Assembly (NCBI GenBank): GCA_049324875.1
Contig: JBMONC010000043.1
Span: forward strand, 28,530-92,529
Reading direction: 5' to 3'
Length of the DNA stretch: 64,000 bases
Source of the DNA: JAWLHU01 sp049324875
GTDB taxonomy: Bacteria > Bacillota > Sulfobacillia > Symbiobacteriales > Symbiobacteriaceae
A model generated the notes under the pieces. That model was not told the DNA's origin. It saw nothing but the letters and a program-made list of their open reading frames with translations, and did not search any database. Numbering within the stretch: position 1 is the stretch's first letter; each line of letters starts with the position of its first letter. This document shows, in pieces, positions 8,031 to 17,463 of this stretch. Position numbers and translations under genes: made by a program.

Positions 8031-8717
8031 TCACCCCTCCAGCTGATAGACCAGCTCGGGCCGCCCCACCGAACCGTAGACCGGCTCTGCCCTCACCTGA
8101 CCGGTCGCCGCCAGGTGGCGCAGGTACCGGTTGACGGTGGTCCGGCTCAGGTTGGTGAGGCTGACCACCTCGTCGGCGGTCAGCCCCCGCCCCTCCCGCT
8201 GAAGGGCGCCGGTGATCCTGGCCAGGGTGGCCGGGTCGATCCCCTTCTGGGCGGGGGGAACGAGGCCGGCTGCCGGCTCCCGGCCCAGCCGCCCCATCAT
8301 CCGGTCGATCTGCTCCTGGGGAAGGTCGCCGCCGGCGCTGGCCATCTCCTCCCGGTAGAGCCGGTACTCCTCCAGCGACTGGGTCAGCCGCTCCACCCGG
8401 AAGGGCTTCACCAGGTAGTCCACCGCCCCGGCCCGCAGCACCTCCCGGACGATCTCCGCCTCCCGCGCCGCCGAGATGACGATCACATCGGTGCCCAGCC
8501 CGTGGCCCCGGATGCGGCGAAGCACCTCCAGCCCCGATATGTCCGGCAGGTAGAGGTCCAGCACCACCAGGTGGGGCTCCTCCTCCTGGGCGCGGGCGAT
8601 CGCCTCCCCACCGGTGTGGGCGACGCCGATCACCACGAAGCCGGGAACCCGCTCCACCACCCGGCTGTGGATGCGGGCCACCGTGGAGTCATCCTCCACC
8701 ACCAGGACGGAGATCAT
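8031..8717 (-). CDS. CitB/DcuR-family response regulator
   Basis: Cytoplasmic DNA-binding partner of the kinase encoded immediately upstream. Receiver domain at residues 1-120 with acidic pair E9/D10, phospho-acceptor D54 (VVLDLYLPD) and K104 (DYLVKPF). A linker is followed by a C-terminal helix-turn-helix: DPATLARITGALQREGRGLT, then EVVSLTNLSRTTVNRYLRHL. 228 residues, typical of CitT/DcuR-type regulators that control transport of di- and tricarboxylates. Its start overlaps the kinase stop (ATGA). Likely target: the TAXI-TRAP-lhgO operon just downstream, where three direct repeats lie. Confidence 0.92.
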   Translation of the reverse strand: MISVLVVEDDSTVARIHSRVVERVPGFVVIGVAHTGGEAIARAQEEEPHLVVLDLYLPDISGLEVLRRIRGHGLGTDVIVISAAREAEIVREVLRAGAVDYLVKPFRVERLTQSLEEYRLYREEMASAGGDLPQEQIDRMMGRLGREPAAGLVPPAQKGIDPATLARITGALQREGRGLTADEVVSLTNLSRTTVNRYLRHLAATGQVRAEPVYGSVGRPELVYQLEG

Positions 8718-10303
8718 GCGGCATTCCTCCCCACAAAGGTAATGACGAACCGGCTGGGCCCCCGGGCCACCTCAATCTGCCCCCCCGCCTGGGTTACCAG
8801 CAGGTGGACCAGGGCCAGCCCGAAGCCCCGGTGCCCCTCCTGCTTGGTGGAGAAGCCGTCGGTGAAGACCCTGCCCACCAGCTCGGGCGGGATGCCCGGA
8901 CCGCCGTCGGTCACCACCAGACGGACCGACGGTCCCCCGTCGTCCAGGAGGATCCGGACCCAGCGCTGCTCCTCCGGCAGGCCCTGCACCGCCTCAATGG
9001 CGTTGTCGGTCAGATTGCCCAGCACGGTGACCAGCAGATCGCTGCCCAGCTGGGCGGGCGCACGGGTGAAGCGGCTGGCCGGATCCAGCTCCAGCCGGAC
9101 CTTCAGCTCGGCCGCCCGGTTGTACTTGCCCAGGATGATCGCCGCCACCAGCGGATCCGGGACGGCGCGGGCCAGCAGGTCCAGCAGCTCCTGGTGCTGG
9201 ACATGGGTTCGCAGGATGTACTCCAGCGCCTCCTCGTGTGCGCCGAGCTGCACCAGCCCCGCCACGGCGTGGAGCCGGTTGTTGAACTCGTGGGCCTGGG
9301 CACGGAGCGCCTCGCTGTAGCGGCGGACCGCCGTCAGCTCGCTGGTCAGCTGGTCCAGCTCGGTCCGGTCGCGGAAGGAGGAGACCACCCCCACCACCCG
9401 TCCGCCGGAGCGCACCGGAATCCGGTTGGCCACCACCACCCGGCCCCCCAGGATCATCTCCTGGGCGTACTGCGCCTCCCCGGTCTGCAGCACCTCCAGC
9501 ATCCGGGACTGGGGGACCACCTCCAGGATCGGACGACCGATGGGGGCCTCCGGGAGCTGGAGCAGCCGGAGCGCCTCCTGGTTGGCCACCGTGACCAGCC
9601 CCGCCTCGTCGATGGCGATGATCCCCTCCCGCACCGACTCCAGCACCGCGGTGCGCTCCTGGAGCAGGGAGGCGATCTGCGGGGGCTCCAGGCCGAACAT
9701 CTGCTGCTTGATCCGGCGGGCCAGCCAGAGCGCCCCGATCGACCCGATGCTGAGGCCGGCCAGCGCCGCCCAGACCACCCGCTCGGTGAAGCGCCAGACC
9801 AGCAGGCTTACCTCGTGGAGGCTGAAGCCCACGGAGACCAGGCCCATCAGCTCCCCGTCCCGGCCGTAGACCGGCGAGAGCCCGGCCAGCCCCAGGGTCG
9901 GGCCCTCGTTCAGGCGGGTGTAGTACTGCCGCCCTTCCATCAAGGTCGGATCGTAGTCCAGGCCGGCGGTCGCCTTGCCCAGGTTCTCCGGCAGCGGGTG
10001 GGAGTAGAGCCGGCCCGCCCGGTCCAGGACCACCACGAACTCGGCCCCGGTCGAGCGGCGCACCTGGTCGGCCAGGGGAGCGATGATCTGGATCGGGTCC
10101 GGCTCGTAGAACGCCTGCTGCACCGTGGGCGCCGCCGCCAGCGTCCGGGCGATGTCCAGGGCCCGCATGCCCATCTGGTGCTCCAGGCTGGTGGCCGCCA
10201 GGTAGGTGACGGGAGCGCCCATCGCCAGCAGGCCCGAGAGGACCAGCCCCACAGCGAGGAGCGTGATCTTCCCTTGAATGCCGAGGGAGGCGAGCCGCCT
10301 CAT
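8714..10303 (-). CDS. CitA/DcuS-family sensor histidine kinase
   Basis: Membrane sensor kinase of 529 residues. TM1 at about 13-35; an extracytoplasmic Cache/PDC domain follows to about residue 175 (DRAGRLYSHPLPENLGK); TM2 near 180-200; a PAS domain from about 220 (EGIIAIDEAGLVTVAN); then a SpoOB-like dimerisation segment with the phospho-acceptor in RAQAHEFNNRLHAVAGL. The ATPase domain shows NLTDNAIEAV, DGGPGIPPE and GFGLALV. This architecture is that of the citrate/fumarate sensors CitA and DcuS. Its ATG overlaps the stop of a TAXI binding protein gene, suggesting that the bound protein, not only free ligand, may be presented to the Cache domain. Confidence 0.93.
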   Translation of the reverse strand: MRRLASLGIQGKITLLAVGLVLSGLLAMGAPVTYLAATSLEHQMGMRALDIARTLAAAPTVQQAFYEPDPIQIIAPLADQVRRSTGAEFVVVLDRAGRLYSHPLPENLGKATAGLDYDPTLMEGRQYYTRLNEGPTLGLAGLSPVYGRDGELMGLVSVGFSLHEVSLLVWRFTERVVWAALAGLSIGSIGALWLARRIKQQMFGLEPPQIASLLQERTAVLESVREGIIAIDEAGLVTVANQEALRLLQLPEAPIGRPILEVVPQSRMLEVLQTGEAQYAQEMILGGRVVVANRIPVRSGGRVVGVVSSFRDRTELDQLTSELTAVRRYSEALRAQAHEFNNRLHAVAGLVQLGAHEEALEYILRTHVQHQELLDLLARAVPDPLVAAIILGKYNRAAELKVRLELDPASRFTRAPAQLGSDLLVTVLGNLTDNAIEAVQGLPEEQRWVRILLDDGGPSVRLVVTDGGPGIPPELVGRVFTDGFSTKQEGHRGFGLALVHLLVTQAGGQIEVARGPSRFVITFVGRNAA

Positions 10304-11256
10304 GGCAGGATTCCCGCCTGCTGCAGGTAGCGGGCGGCCCCGGGGTGGAGCGGCACCACGCCGGTGATGCCCTGCAGCGCCTGCTCCACCTTCAGGTCGG
10401 CGGCGGGATGGGCCCGGTGGAGCTCCTCCCGCCCCTCGTAGAGCGACCGGACCAGGTCGTAGGCCAACTGCTCGGGCATGTCATCCCGCACGATCAGGAT
10501 GTTCGCCACCGCCACGGTCCGCACATCCTCGGTCAGGCCCTTGTAACTCCCCCGGGGCACGGTGAACGGGGTGTACCAGGGGTACCGCTGCACCACCATG
10601 GTCGCGTCCAGGGGGAGCATCTCCACCTGGCCGGAGGCCAGCATCTCCTCCACCGCCAGGGTCGGGATCCCCCCGGCGATCAGTGCGGCGTCGGCCCGCC
10701 CTTCCAGCACGGCCTTCGCCGCCTCGTCGTAGCCCAGGTCCAGCACCGTCATCTCCTCCAAGGTCAGGCCGTACAGCGCCAGCCACTCCTGGGAGTTGAT
10801 CAGGGTGGCGCTCCCTTCCTTACCCGGGGCAAACCGCTTCCCCCGCAGATCCTGCGGGCCGCGAATCCCGCTGTCCCGGCGGACCAGCACCTGGATGACG
10901 TTGGGGTAGAGGTGGGTGAGCCCCCGCAGCGTCGACCTGACCCCCTTGGCGTCCGCCCGGTTGACGGTGGCATAGACGACGCCGCTTTGGGCGAAGGCCA
11001 CCTCGGCCTCGCCCTCCATCAGCAGGCGGATGTTCTCGGGCGATCCCGCCGTGAGCAGCACCGCGGGCGAGAGCGCCTCCAACCGCTCCTTCCAAAGGAC
11101 CGACATCGCCTGGCCCAGCGGGTAGTAGACCCCGGCCCGCGTGGCCGTCGCGATCCGCAGGGTGCCCGGGGGTGCGGGCGCCCTCGCCGGGGATGTCTCA
11201 CCAGCGCACCCGGCCAGCAGAGTGATGCCCAGGATAAGACCGACCAGGCTGCGCAT
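10300..11256 (-). CDS. TAXI-family solute-binding lipoprotein linked to sensor kinase
   Basis: Second TAXI-type binding protein, 318 residues, paralogous to 6842-7900 (shared TATRAGVYYPLGQAMSVLW, ENIRLLMEGEAEVAFAQSGV, HLYPNVIQVLVRRD, GITGVVPLHPGAARY). The lipoprotein signal MRSLVGLILGITLLAGC begins at ATG 11256; the frame is open another 57 codons upstream but those lack signal character, and GGAGGGTGG lies just before 11256. It is the first gene of an operon with the kinase (ATGA overlap) and response regulator and is not next to a permease, so I infer a role as periplasmic co-sensor; it could also serve the same permease with another substrate. Confidence 0.9.
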   Translation of the reverse strand: MRSLVGLILGITLLAGCAGETSPARAPAPPGTLRIATATRAGVYYPLGQAMSVLWKERLEALSPAVLLTAGSPENIRLLMEGEAEVAFAQSGVVYATVNRADAKGVRSTLRGLTHLYPNVIQVLVRRDSGIRGPQDLRGKRFAPGKEGSATLINSQEWLALYGLTLEEMTVLDLGYDEAAKAVLEGRADAALIAGGIPTLAVEEMLASGQVEMLPLDATMVVQRYPWYTPFTVPRGSYKGLTEDVRTVAVANILIVRDDMPEQLAYDLVRSLYEGREELHRAHPAADLKVEQALQGITGVVPLHPGAARYLQQAGILP

Positions 11257-11377
11257 GGGCCACCCTCCCCCCGAATCTCCGAGTGCCAAACCTTTTCGTT
11301 TCCGAGGGCGCTTTTCCTGCCGGACCAATCCGCCTCGACACGCTTGCCTCGCTTCTCTGATACCCGCCCCCCCGGTG

Positions 11378-11420
11378 AAAACCAAAGAGCCGGCGGCCCC
11401 TGCGGGGGTCGCTGGCTCTT
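11378..11420 (-). terminator. Terminator after HD-GYP gene
   Basis: A long imperfect hairpin pairs AAGAGCCAGCGACCCC with GGGGCCGCCGGCTCTT on the minus strand and is followed by TGGTTTTCA. Confidence 0.7.
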
Positions 11421-11437
11421 CGCTCATAGGGGGCGGA

Positions 11438-12121
11438 CTACCGCCCCTTCACCACCTGCTCGATGAAGAGATCGACCAGTTCCGGCTCGAACTGGCTCCC
11501 CTTCGCCTCCATCAGTCGAAAACAGGCGGTGTCGGCCTCCATGGCCCGCTTGTAGGGCCGCTCGCTCGTCATCGTGTCAAAGGCGTCGCAGATGGTGAGG
11601 ATCCGGGCCTCCACCGGGATCTCCATCCCCCGGGCCCCGTAGGGATAGCCCTCGCCGTCCCACCGCTCGTGATGCATGGCGATGGCCGGCACCAGGGGCT
11701 GCAGGGACGGACAGCCGCGCAGAACAGCCGCCCCGATGATCGGGTGGAGCTTGATCAGCCCCCACTCCTCCTCGGTCAGCCTCCCTGACTTGTCCAGCAC
11801 CGCTTCTGGCACGCCCAGCTTGCCCACGTCGTGCAGCAGGCCGCACCGCTCCACATGATCCACCTGTGCCTCGGGCATGTCCAGGGCTGCGGCCAGCTGC
11901 CTGGCGTACTCCCCTACCCGCAGACAGTGGCTGGCCGTGTGCGGCGACTTGGCATTCAGAGCCCCCAGCAGGGCGCTGATGATCTCCGCAGGCCCATGCA
12001 GCGTCTTCGGCAGGGCCAGGGCGGTTCGCACCAGCACCGCGGAGGACTGGTTCCATGGGTCGAGCGCCATGGCCAGGTTCTGGCTCGACCCCCCGAGTAG
12101 ACGCTTTCCGGCGATCGCCAT
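11438..12121 (-). CDS. HD-GYP domain phosphohydrolase
   Basis: 227-residue protein, likely a cytoplasmic phosphodiesterase acting on cyclic di-GMP or a related nucleotide. After about 45 residues without a recognised domain comes an HD-GYP domain: HTASHCLRVGEYA, the metal-binding HDVGKLGVPE, then HHERWDGEGYPYG, where the GYP triplet is intact, and EARILTICDAFDTMTS. No membrane segment or receiver domain is fused to it. The ATG at 12121 follows GGGGGGAATCGGGG. Monocistronic, with its own terminator. Confidence 0.9.
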   Translation of the reverse strand: MAIAGKRLLGGSSQNLAMALDPWNQSSAVLVRTALALPKTLHGPAEIISALLGALNAKSPHTASHCLRVGEYARQLAAALDMPEAQVDHVERCGLLHDVGKLGVPEAVLDKSGRLTEEEWGLIKLHPIIGAAVLRGCPSLQPLVPAIAMHHERWDGEGYPYGARGMEIPVEARILTICDAFDTMTSERPYKRAMEADTACFRLMEAKGSQFEPELVDLFIEQVVKGR

Positions 12122-12268
12122 CCCCGATTCCCCCCAGGTCTCCGGCGACTAGGCAGACAAATGCCTTCTCATTACTGATTCGCCAACTCTTTCCAATTTC
12201 CTTTTCCTGGTGGTGAGTTTCGCGAAGAAATTTGACCGGTTGAGGCGATGACCTGGGGGCGCCGGGAG

Positions 12269-12304
12269 AAAAAAACCGGGCCGGGAGCATGCCGCTCCCG
12301 GCCC
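12269..12304 (-). terminator. Terminator of the nuo operon
   Basis: 11-bp perfect stem GGGCCGGGAGC/GCTCCCGGCCC (12278-12288, 12294-12304), followed on the minus strand by GGTTTTTTT. It lies just past the nuoN stop. The rest of 12122-12268 shows no gene. Confidence 0.92.
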
Positions 12305-12322
12305 TCTGTCTGATCCGTAACC

Positions 12323-13843
12323 TTACCTCAGAAACGCAGCGTTGGTCGCCCAGTTGACGAACGGGTTGGCGAGGATGGTCACCAACACGACGCCGACGAT
12401 GGAGATGATCACCGTGGCGGAGATCCCGAAGCTGCCCTTCAGCGCAGGCTTGTCGGACTGCTCCAGGAACATCGCCTTGACCACCCCGTAGTAGTAGCCG
12501 ACCGAGATCACCGAGTTGACAGCCATCACCAGGGCGAGCCAGAGGTAGCCGGACTTGGCCGCCGCCGAGAAGAGGAAGAGCTTGCCCATGAACCCGACCG
12601 TCGGCGGGATGCCGATCAGCGAGACAAAGAAGAGCAGGAGCGCCCAGGCGTAAATCGGGTTCCGGTTCGCCAGCCCCTTGAAGTCCTCGATCGAGACCCA
12701 GCCCCCCTCCTGATCCAGGTGGGTCAGGATGGCGAAGATGCCCAGGTTGGTGATGGCGTAGGCCAGGACGTAGAAGAGGACCGCGGAGACGGCTGCGCTG
12801 GACTGCAGGCCCGAGGCGGCGACACCGACGAGGATGTAGCCCGCCTGTGCGATGGAGGAGTAGGCCATCATCCGCTTGATGTTGGTCTGCTGCAGGGCGG
12901 TCAGGTTGCCGATGAACATCGAGGTGGCGGCCAGCACGGCCCAGATCAGCGTCCACCGCTCCATGAAGGGGGCGACGCCGAGCCCGCCGACGAAGACCCG
13001 CAGCAGGGCGGCAAAGGCCGCACCCTTGGGACCCACCGAGAAGAAGCCGGTGACCGGGGTCGGGGCGCCCTCATAGGCATCGGGGGCCCAGAGGTGCAGC
13101 GGTGCCGCCGCCACCTTGAAGGCAAAGCCGCCCGCCACCAGGATGATGCCCGTCACAATCAGCGGGGTGGCGGCCGCCCCGGCCGCAGCGACCACGCCGG
13201 TGCCGGCGAGGGCAGCGGCGATGTCAGGCAGCCGGGTGGAGCCCGACATGCCGTACAGGATCGAGACGCCGAAGAGCAGGACCGCCGAGGCGACGGCGCC
13301 GTTCAGGAAGTACTTCAGCGCCGCCTCGTTGGACTTGGGATCCTTGCGGAGCAGGCCCGCCAGGATGTAAGCACAGATCGAGGAGAGCTCCAGGCCGATG
13401 TAGATGGTGATCAGGTCCCGGGAGGAGACCATGAACATCATGCCGAGGGTGGCGGAGAGCAGCACCTGGTAGAACTCCAGGAAGGCGCCCCGCAGGAACT
13501 TCTCGACATAGTCGACCGAGAGCAGGATCACCAGGGCGGCGACCCCCAGGAGCACAGCGTTCATGAAGAAGGTAAACCCGTCGGCAATGACCATCTTGCC
13601 GAAGAACTCCAGCGGCTGCCCCCTATCGATGGCAGCTTGGATTGTGGCATCGGTCGCAACGTAGAAGACGCTGCCCAACGCCAGGCCGACGCCTGCCAGC
13701 GTGACCCAGACCAGGTGCCGCTTCTCCTTGACATAGAAGTCGATGATCATGACGAGAAGCAGCGTGGCCGTGATGATCAGGTGCGGAGCGATCAGCCAGT
13801 AGTTCGGGTTAACCGCCGTGGTCCAGTTCACAGCACCCGGCAA
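12323..13843 (-). CDS. nuoN: NADH-quinone oxidoreductase subunit N
   Basis: Antiporter-like membrane subunit of complex I, 506 residues, predicted 14 transmembrane helices. Seen: LELSSICAYILAGLLRKD with the conserved helix-5 glutamate region, a Lys-containing FKVAAAPLHLWAPDAYEGAPTP on helix 7-8, and PTVGFMGKLFLF. It is the last gene of the nuo operon, one base after nuoM, followed by a strong terminator. Confidence 0.95.
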   Translation of the reverse strand: MPGAVNWTTAVNPNYWLIAPHLIITATLLLVMIIDFYVKEKRHLVWVTLAGVGLALGSVFYVATDATIQAAIDRGQPLEFFGKMVIADGFTFFMNAVLLGVAALVILLSVDYVEKFLRGAFLEFYQVLLSATLGMMFMVSSRDLITIYIGLELSSICAYILAGLLRKDPKSNEAALKYFLNGAVASAVLLFGVSILYGMSGSTRLPDIAAALAGTGVVAAAGAAATPLIVTGIILVAGGFAFKVAAAPLHLWAPDAYEGAPTPVTGFFSVGPKGAAFAALLRVFVGGLGVAPFMERWTLIWAVLAATSMFIGNLTALQQTNIKRMMAYSSIAQAGYILVGVAASGLQSSAAVSAVLFYVLAYAITNLGIFAILTHLDQEGGWVSIEDFKGLANRNPIYAWALLLFFVSLIGIPPTVGFMGKLFLFSAAAKSGYLWLALVMAVNSVISVGYYYGVVKAMFLEQSDKPALKGSFGISATVIISIVGVVLVTILANPFVNWATNAAFLR

Positions 13844-13844
13844 G

Positions 13845-15380
13845 TTACTTCCCTCCCAGTTCCATCACCTTCGACAGCACCTCAACCGAGCCCTGGAGCA
13901 TATCGAGGATCGGCCGCGGGTAGACACCGAAGAGCACGATCAGGACCGCCACGGGGGCGAAGATCAGCTTCTCCTTCCAGGTCACGTCATGCAGGCCGGC
14001 GTACTCCTTCTTGGCCTCGCCCAGCAGGACGTTCCGCATGGTGATCAGGTGCCAGGCGGCGGTGATCACCAGGCCGGCGCCGGCGACGAGGACCCAGAGG
14101 CCGAAGGCCGGGTAGGAGCCGGTCAGCGCCACGAACTCGCCGATGAAGCCGGCCAGACCGGGCAGGCCCAGGTTGGCGAAGGCGATGAAGGCGGTCATGA
14201 AGGAGGCGACCGGGATCGTCAGGAACATGCCGCCCAGCTTGTTGAGGTCACGGGTGTGGGTCCGCTCGTAGAACATGCCCACCGCAAAGAAGAAGAGGGG
14301 CGAGATCAGGCCGTGGGCGATGGTGACGAAGTAGCCACCCTGCAGGGCGACCTGCGCCATCTCGGAATCGGTCGGGCCCAGCACGCTGGCCGCAGCCAGG
14401 GCGATGACGAAGAAGCCCATGTGGTTGACCGAAGAGTAGGCGACCTGCTTCTTGAAGTCCTTCTGGGCCATGGCAGCGCCGGCGGCGTAGAGGATGCCGA
14501 TCACGCCGAAGGCGAAGAGGACCCAGGCATACCGCTCGGCCACCTGGGGCAGCAGCGGATGGCTGATGCGGACCATGGCGTAGGAGCCGAGCTTCAGCAG
14601 GATGCCGGCCAGCAGCATCGAGATCGGGGTGGGCGCCTCGACGTGGGCGTCGGGCAACCAGGTGTGGAACGGGAACATGGGCACCTTGACGGCGAAGCCG
14701 ACGACCAGGGCGAAGAAGGCGAAGATGGTCAGCGAGTTGATCGGCAGGCCGGCGGTCTGCTGCGCCATCAGCAGGATGTTGAAGCTGCCGACGCCGGTGA
14801 CGATGTAGAGGTAGATGGCGCCGACCAGCATCACCACGGAGCCGATCAGGGTGTAGAGGAAGAACTTGATCGCCGCGTACTCACGCCGCGGGCCGCCCCA
14901 GATGCCGATCAGGAAGTACATCGGCAGGAGGACGATCTCCCAGAAGACGTAGAAGACCATGAAGTCAAGGGCGACGAAGACGCCGTTGGTGCCGGTGGCC
15001 AGGATCAACAGCAGGATCAGGTAGTCCTTCACCCGGGTGTTGATGTACTTGTAGGAGGCCAGCACGGCCAGGGGGAAGAGGAGCGTGGAGAGCAGGATCA
15101 TGGTGAAGCCGAAGCCGTCGACGCCCAGGGTGTAGTTCACCCCGATGGCGGGGATCCAGCTGACGTCCTCCACGAACCGCATGCCGGCGACGTTGGCGGC
15201 GGTGGCGGGCTCCAGGCCGTACCACTGGCCGGCCATCACCAGCGAGAGCAGGAACGGGATCAGGGTACCGATACCAGCCATCCAGTAGAGCAGCTTCTCC
15301 TGGTTCTTGTCAATAAAGAGCATGACCAGGGCGAAAGCCAGGGGGACAAATACGATCAGCGACAAGTAGGGCAGTGCCAT
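13845..15380 (-). CDS. nuoM: NADH-quinone oxidoreductase subunit M
   Basis: Antiporter-like proton-pumping subunit, 511 residues. Characteristic stretches: FYVFWEIVLLPMYFLIG with the conserved glutamate, KVPMFPFHTWLPDAHVEAPTP, LLKLGSYAMVRI and KKQVAYSSVNHMGF. ATG 15380 is chosen because AGGAGG lies nine bases upstream; an in-frame start 51 bases earlier has no ribosome site. Starts 13 bases after nuoL stops. Confidence 0.95.
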   Translation of the reverse strand: MALPYLSLIVFVPLAFALVMLFIDKNQEKLLYWMAGIGTLIPFLLSLVMAGQWYGLEPATAANVAGMRFVEDVSWIPAIGVNYTLGVDGFGFTMILLSTLLFPLAVLASYKYINTRVKDYLILLLILATGTNGVFVALDFMVFYVFWEIVLLPMYFLIGIWGGPRREYAAIKFFLYTLIGSVVMLVGAIYLYIVTGVGSFNILLMAQQTAGLPINSLTIFAFFALVVGFAVKVPMFPFHTWLPDAHVEAPTPISMLLAGILLKLGSYAMVRISHPLLPQVAERYAWVLFAFGVIGILYAAGAAMAQKDFKKQVAYSSVNHMGFFVIALAAASVLGPTDSEMAQVALQGGYFVTIAHGLISPLFFFAVGMFYERTHTRDLNKLGGMFLTIPVASFMTAFIAFANLGLPGLAGFIGEFVALTGSYPAFGLWVLVAGAGLVITAAWHLITMRNVLLGEAKKEYAGLHDVTWKEKLIFAPVAVLIVLFGVYPRPILDMLQGSVEVLSKVMELGGK

Positions 15381-15393
15381 CCCCGTAAGCCTC

Positions 15394-17448
15394 CTATCTA
15401 ATGACCTGGAATAGGAGCACGCTGGCCACAAGCACGACCACGAAGGTCAGCATGTACTGCTGAACGTAGCCCGTCGAGAGCCGGCGGAATGCAGAAGCGA
15501 GCGACCGAGCGAAGTCGGCCCACATGGTCACCAGCGTGTCGATCACGTTGGCATCGAACCAGCCGGTGGCGGCAGCGAAAGCGTTGCCCACGGTGCCTAC
15601 GAAGTTGACAAGGCCGTCAACCACAGCGCCGTCGAACCAGGCGATCGCCCGGGAGGCCGCCTGCGTGGTCCGGATGAAGACCAGGTCATAGAGCTCGTCG
15701 ACGTAGTACTTGTTGCGGACGAGGGTGTAGATCGGGCGGAGCGCCGCAATCCACTTCGCCCGGGTGCTGCCCGGCACGAACTTGTAGAGCAGCAGGCCGA
15801 GGACGATGCCGGCGAGGCCGGCCATGGTGGCCAGGGTGGTGACCCTCTTCTCGTCCTCCCAGGTGACTGCATGCTCCACGCCCGGCAGGTGCAGGAAGTT
15901 GGGGATCCACATCATCCAGTCGGCGTGGAAGAAGTGGTAGAAGAACGGCGTACCGAACCAGCCGAAGAGTGCTGCCGGAATGGCCAGGATGATCAGCGGG
16001 AACGTCATGGCCTTCGGCGACTCGTGGGCGTGCTCGTAGAGATGATGATCACGCGGCTGGCCGAAGAAGGCCAGGTAGGTGGCGCGGGTCATGTAGTAGG
16101 CGGTCAGGAAGGCGGTGGCCAGGCCCATCCAGAAGGGCAGCATCGCCACCCAGCCGTGAACCGCGTCGTTGTGCCAGGTGTAGGCGGCCAGCAACAGCTC
16201 ATCCTTGGAGAAGAAGCCGCTGAAGCCGGGGAAGCCCGCCAGGGCCAGGTAGCCCACCATCCAGGTGATGAAGGTGATGGGGATCTTCTTGCGCAGCCCG
16301 CCCATCTTGTGCAGCAGCTGGTTGTGATGGTGCGCATGGATCACCGAGCCGGCGGCAAGGAAGAGCAGCGCCTTGAAGAAGGCGTGGGTCAGCAGGTGGT
16401 AGTTGCCGGCGGTCCAGCCGCCGAGGCCCATCGCCATGATCATGTAGCCCAGCTGGGAGATGGTCGAGTAGGCGAGGACCTCCTTGATATCCCAGCGAAC
16501 CGTGGCGATGGAGGCGGCGAAGAGCGAGGTGAAGGCGCCGACGAAGGCGATCACCGCCAGGACCCAGTCCGGCACGTTCCCGTAGACCATGAAGGCACGG
16601 CCCACCAGGTAGACGCCCGCCGCGACCATGGTGGCGGCGTGGATGATGGCAGAGCCCGGGGTGGGGCCGGCCATGGCGTCAGGCAACCAGGTGTGGAGCG
16701 GGAACTGGGCGGACTTGCCCATGGCGCCCGTAAAGAGCAGGAAGCCGCCGAGGGCAAGGAGCGCAGCGGTGGCGGGGTCCTGGACCGCCGTGGGGATCGC
16801 CGTGGCGAGCCCCGACCAGGTCAGGTCCCGGGTGACCATGAAGATGATCCAGATGCCGACCATCATGCCGACGTCGCCGACACGGGTGGTCAGGAAGGCC
16901 TTGATTTGGCCCATCCGGGGCCACTCCTGCTCATACCAGTGACCGATCAGGAGGTAGGAGCAGAGGCCCATGATCTCCCAGGCGATCAGCAGCAGGAAGA
17001 GGTTGTCGGCCATCACCAGCACCAGCATACCCAGGGTGAACAGGTTGATGGCGCTGTAGAAGCGGGTCACCCGGCGGTCGCCGTGCAGGTAGGCGCTCGA
17101 GTATAGCTGGACGCAGAAGGAGACCAGGGTGATCATGGGCAGCAGCAGAGCGGTCAGATTGTCGATCTGCAGGCCCATCTGGATCTGGTACGGGCCGAAG
17201 TTGGCCCAGTTGAAGTGGATGTGCCAGGCCGGTTCGCTGAGGTAGTTGACCCCCTCAGGCGCGTGGGCCGGGTGCTGGATCACGCCGATCAGCGCCCCGA
17301 CCGAGATCAGGAAGGTGACCAGCATCAGGCCGGACCCGACCTTCCAGGCGTGGTGCTCGCCCAGGTAGCGGGCGAACATCGCGATCAACGCCGAGGCGGC
17401 CAGAGGGATCACAGCGATCAGCCATGCGTAATGCAAGATTGTCTCCAC
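15394..17448 (-). CDS. nuoL: NADH-quinone oxidoreductase subunit L
   Basis: Largest antiporter-like membrane subunit, 684 residues, with the long C-terminal lateral helix and an anchoring helix at the end (QYMLTFVVVLVASVLLFQV). Family blocks: LLIAWEIMGLCSYLLIGHW, KSAQFPLHTWLPDAMAGPTP, STISQLGYMIMAMG and HAFFKALLFLAAGSVIH. Histidine-rich QPRDHHLYEHAHESP lies in a loop. Length is at the upper end for NuoL, as expected for the full lateral helix. Confidence 0.95.
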   Translation of the reverse strand: METILHYAWLIAVIPLAASALIAMFARYLGEHHAWKVGSGLMLVTFLISVGALIGVIQHPAHAPEGVNYLSEPAWHIHFNWANFGPYQIQMGLQIDNLTALLLPMITLVSFCVQLYSSAYLHGDRRVTRFYSAINLFTLGMLVLVMADNLFLLLIAWEIMGLCSYLLIGHWYEQEWPRMGQIKAFLTTRVGDVGMMVGIWIIFMVTRDLTWSGLATAIPTAVQDPATAALLALGGFLLFTGAMGKSAQFPLHTWLPDAMAGPTPGSAIIHAATMVAAGVYLVGRAFMVYGNVPDWVLAVIAFVGAFTSLFAASIATVRWDIKEVLAYSTISQLGYMIMAMGLGGWTAGNYHLLTHAFFKALLFLAAGSVIHAHHHNQLLHKMGGLRKKIPITFITWMVGYLALAGFPGFSGFFSKDELLLAAYTWHNDAVHGWVAMLPFWMGLATAFLTAYYMTRATYLAFFGQPRDHHLYEHAHESPKAMTFPLIILAIPAALFGWFGTPFFYHFFHADWMMWIPNFLHLPGVEHAVTWEDEKRVTTLATMAGLAGIVLGLLLYKFVPGSTRAKWIAALRPIYTLVRNKYYVDELYDLVFIRTTQAASRAIAWFDGAVVDGLVNFVGTVGNAFAAATGWFDANVIDTLVTMWADFARSLASAFRRLSTGYVQQYMLTFVVVLVASVLLFQVIR

Positions 17449-17463
17449 GCTGTCTTAACCCTC

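Noticed and set aside
11577..12956. 459-codon frame spanning the HD-GYP gene and nuoN
   Set aside because: It crosses a strong terminator and two genes with clear families, and its translation has no domain.
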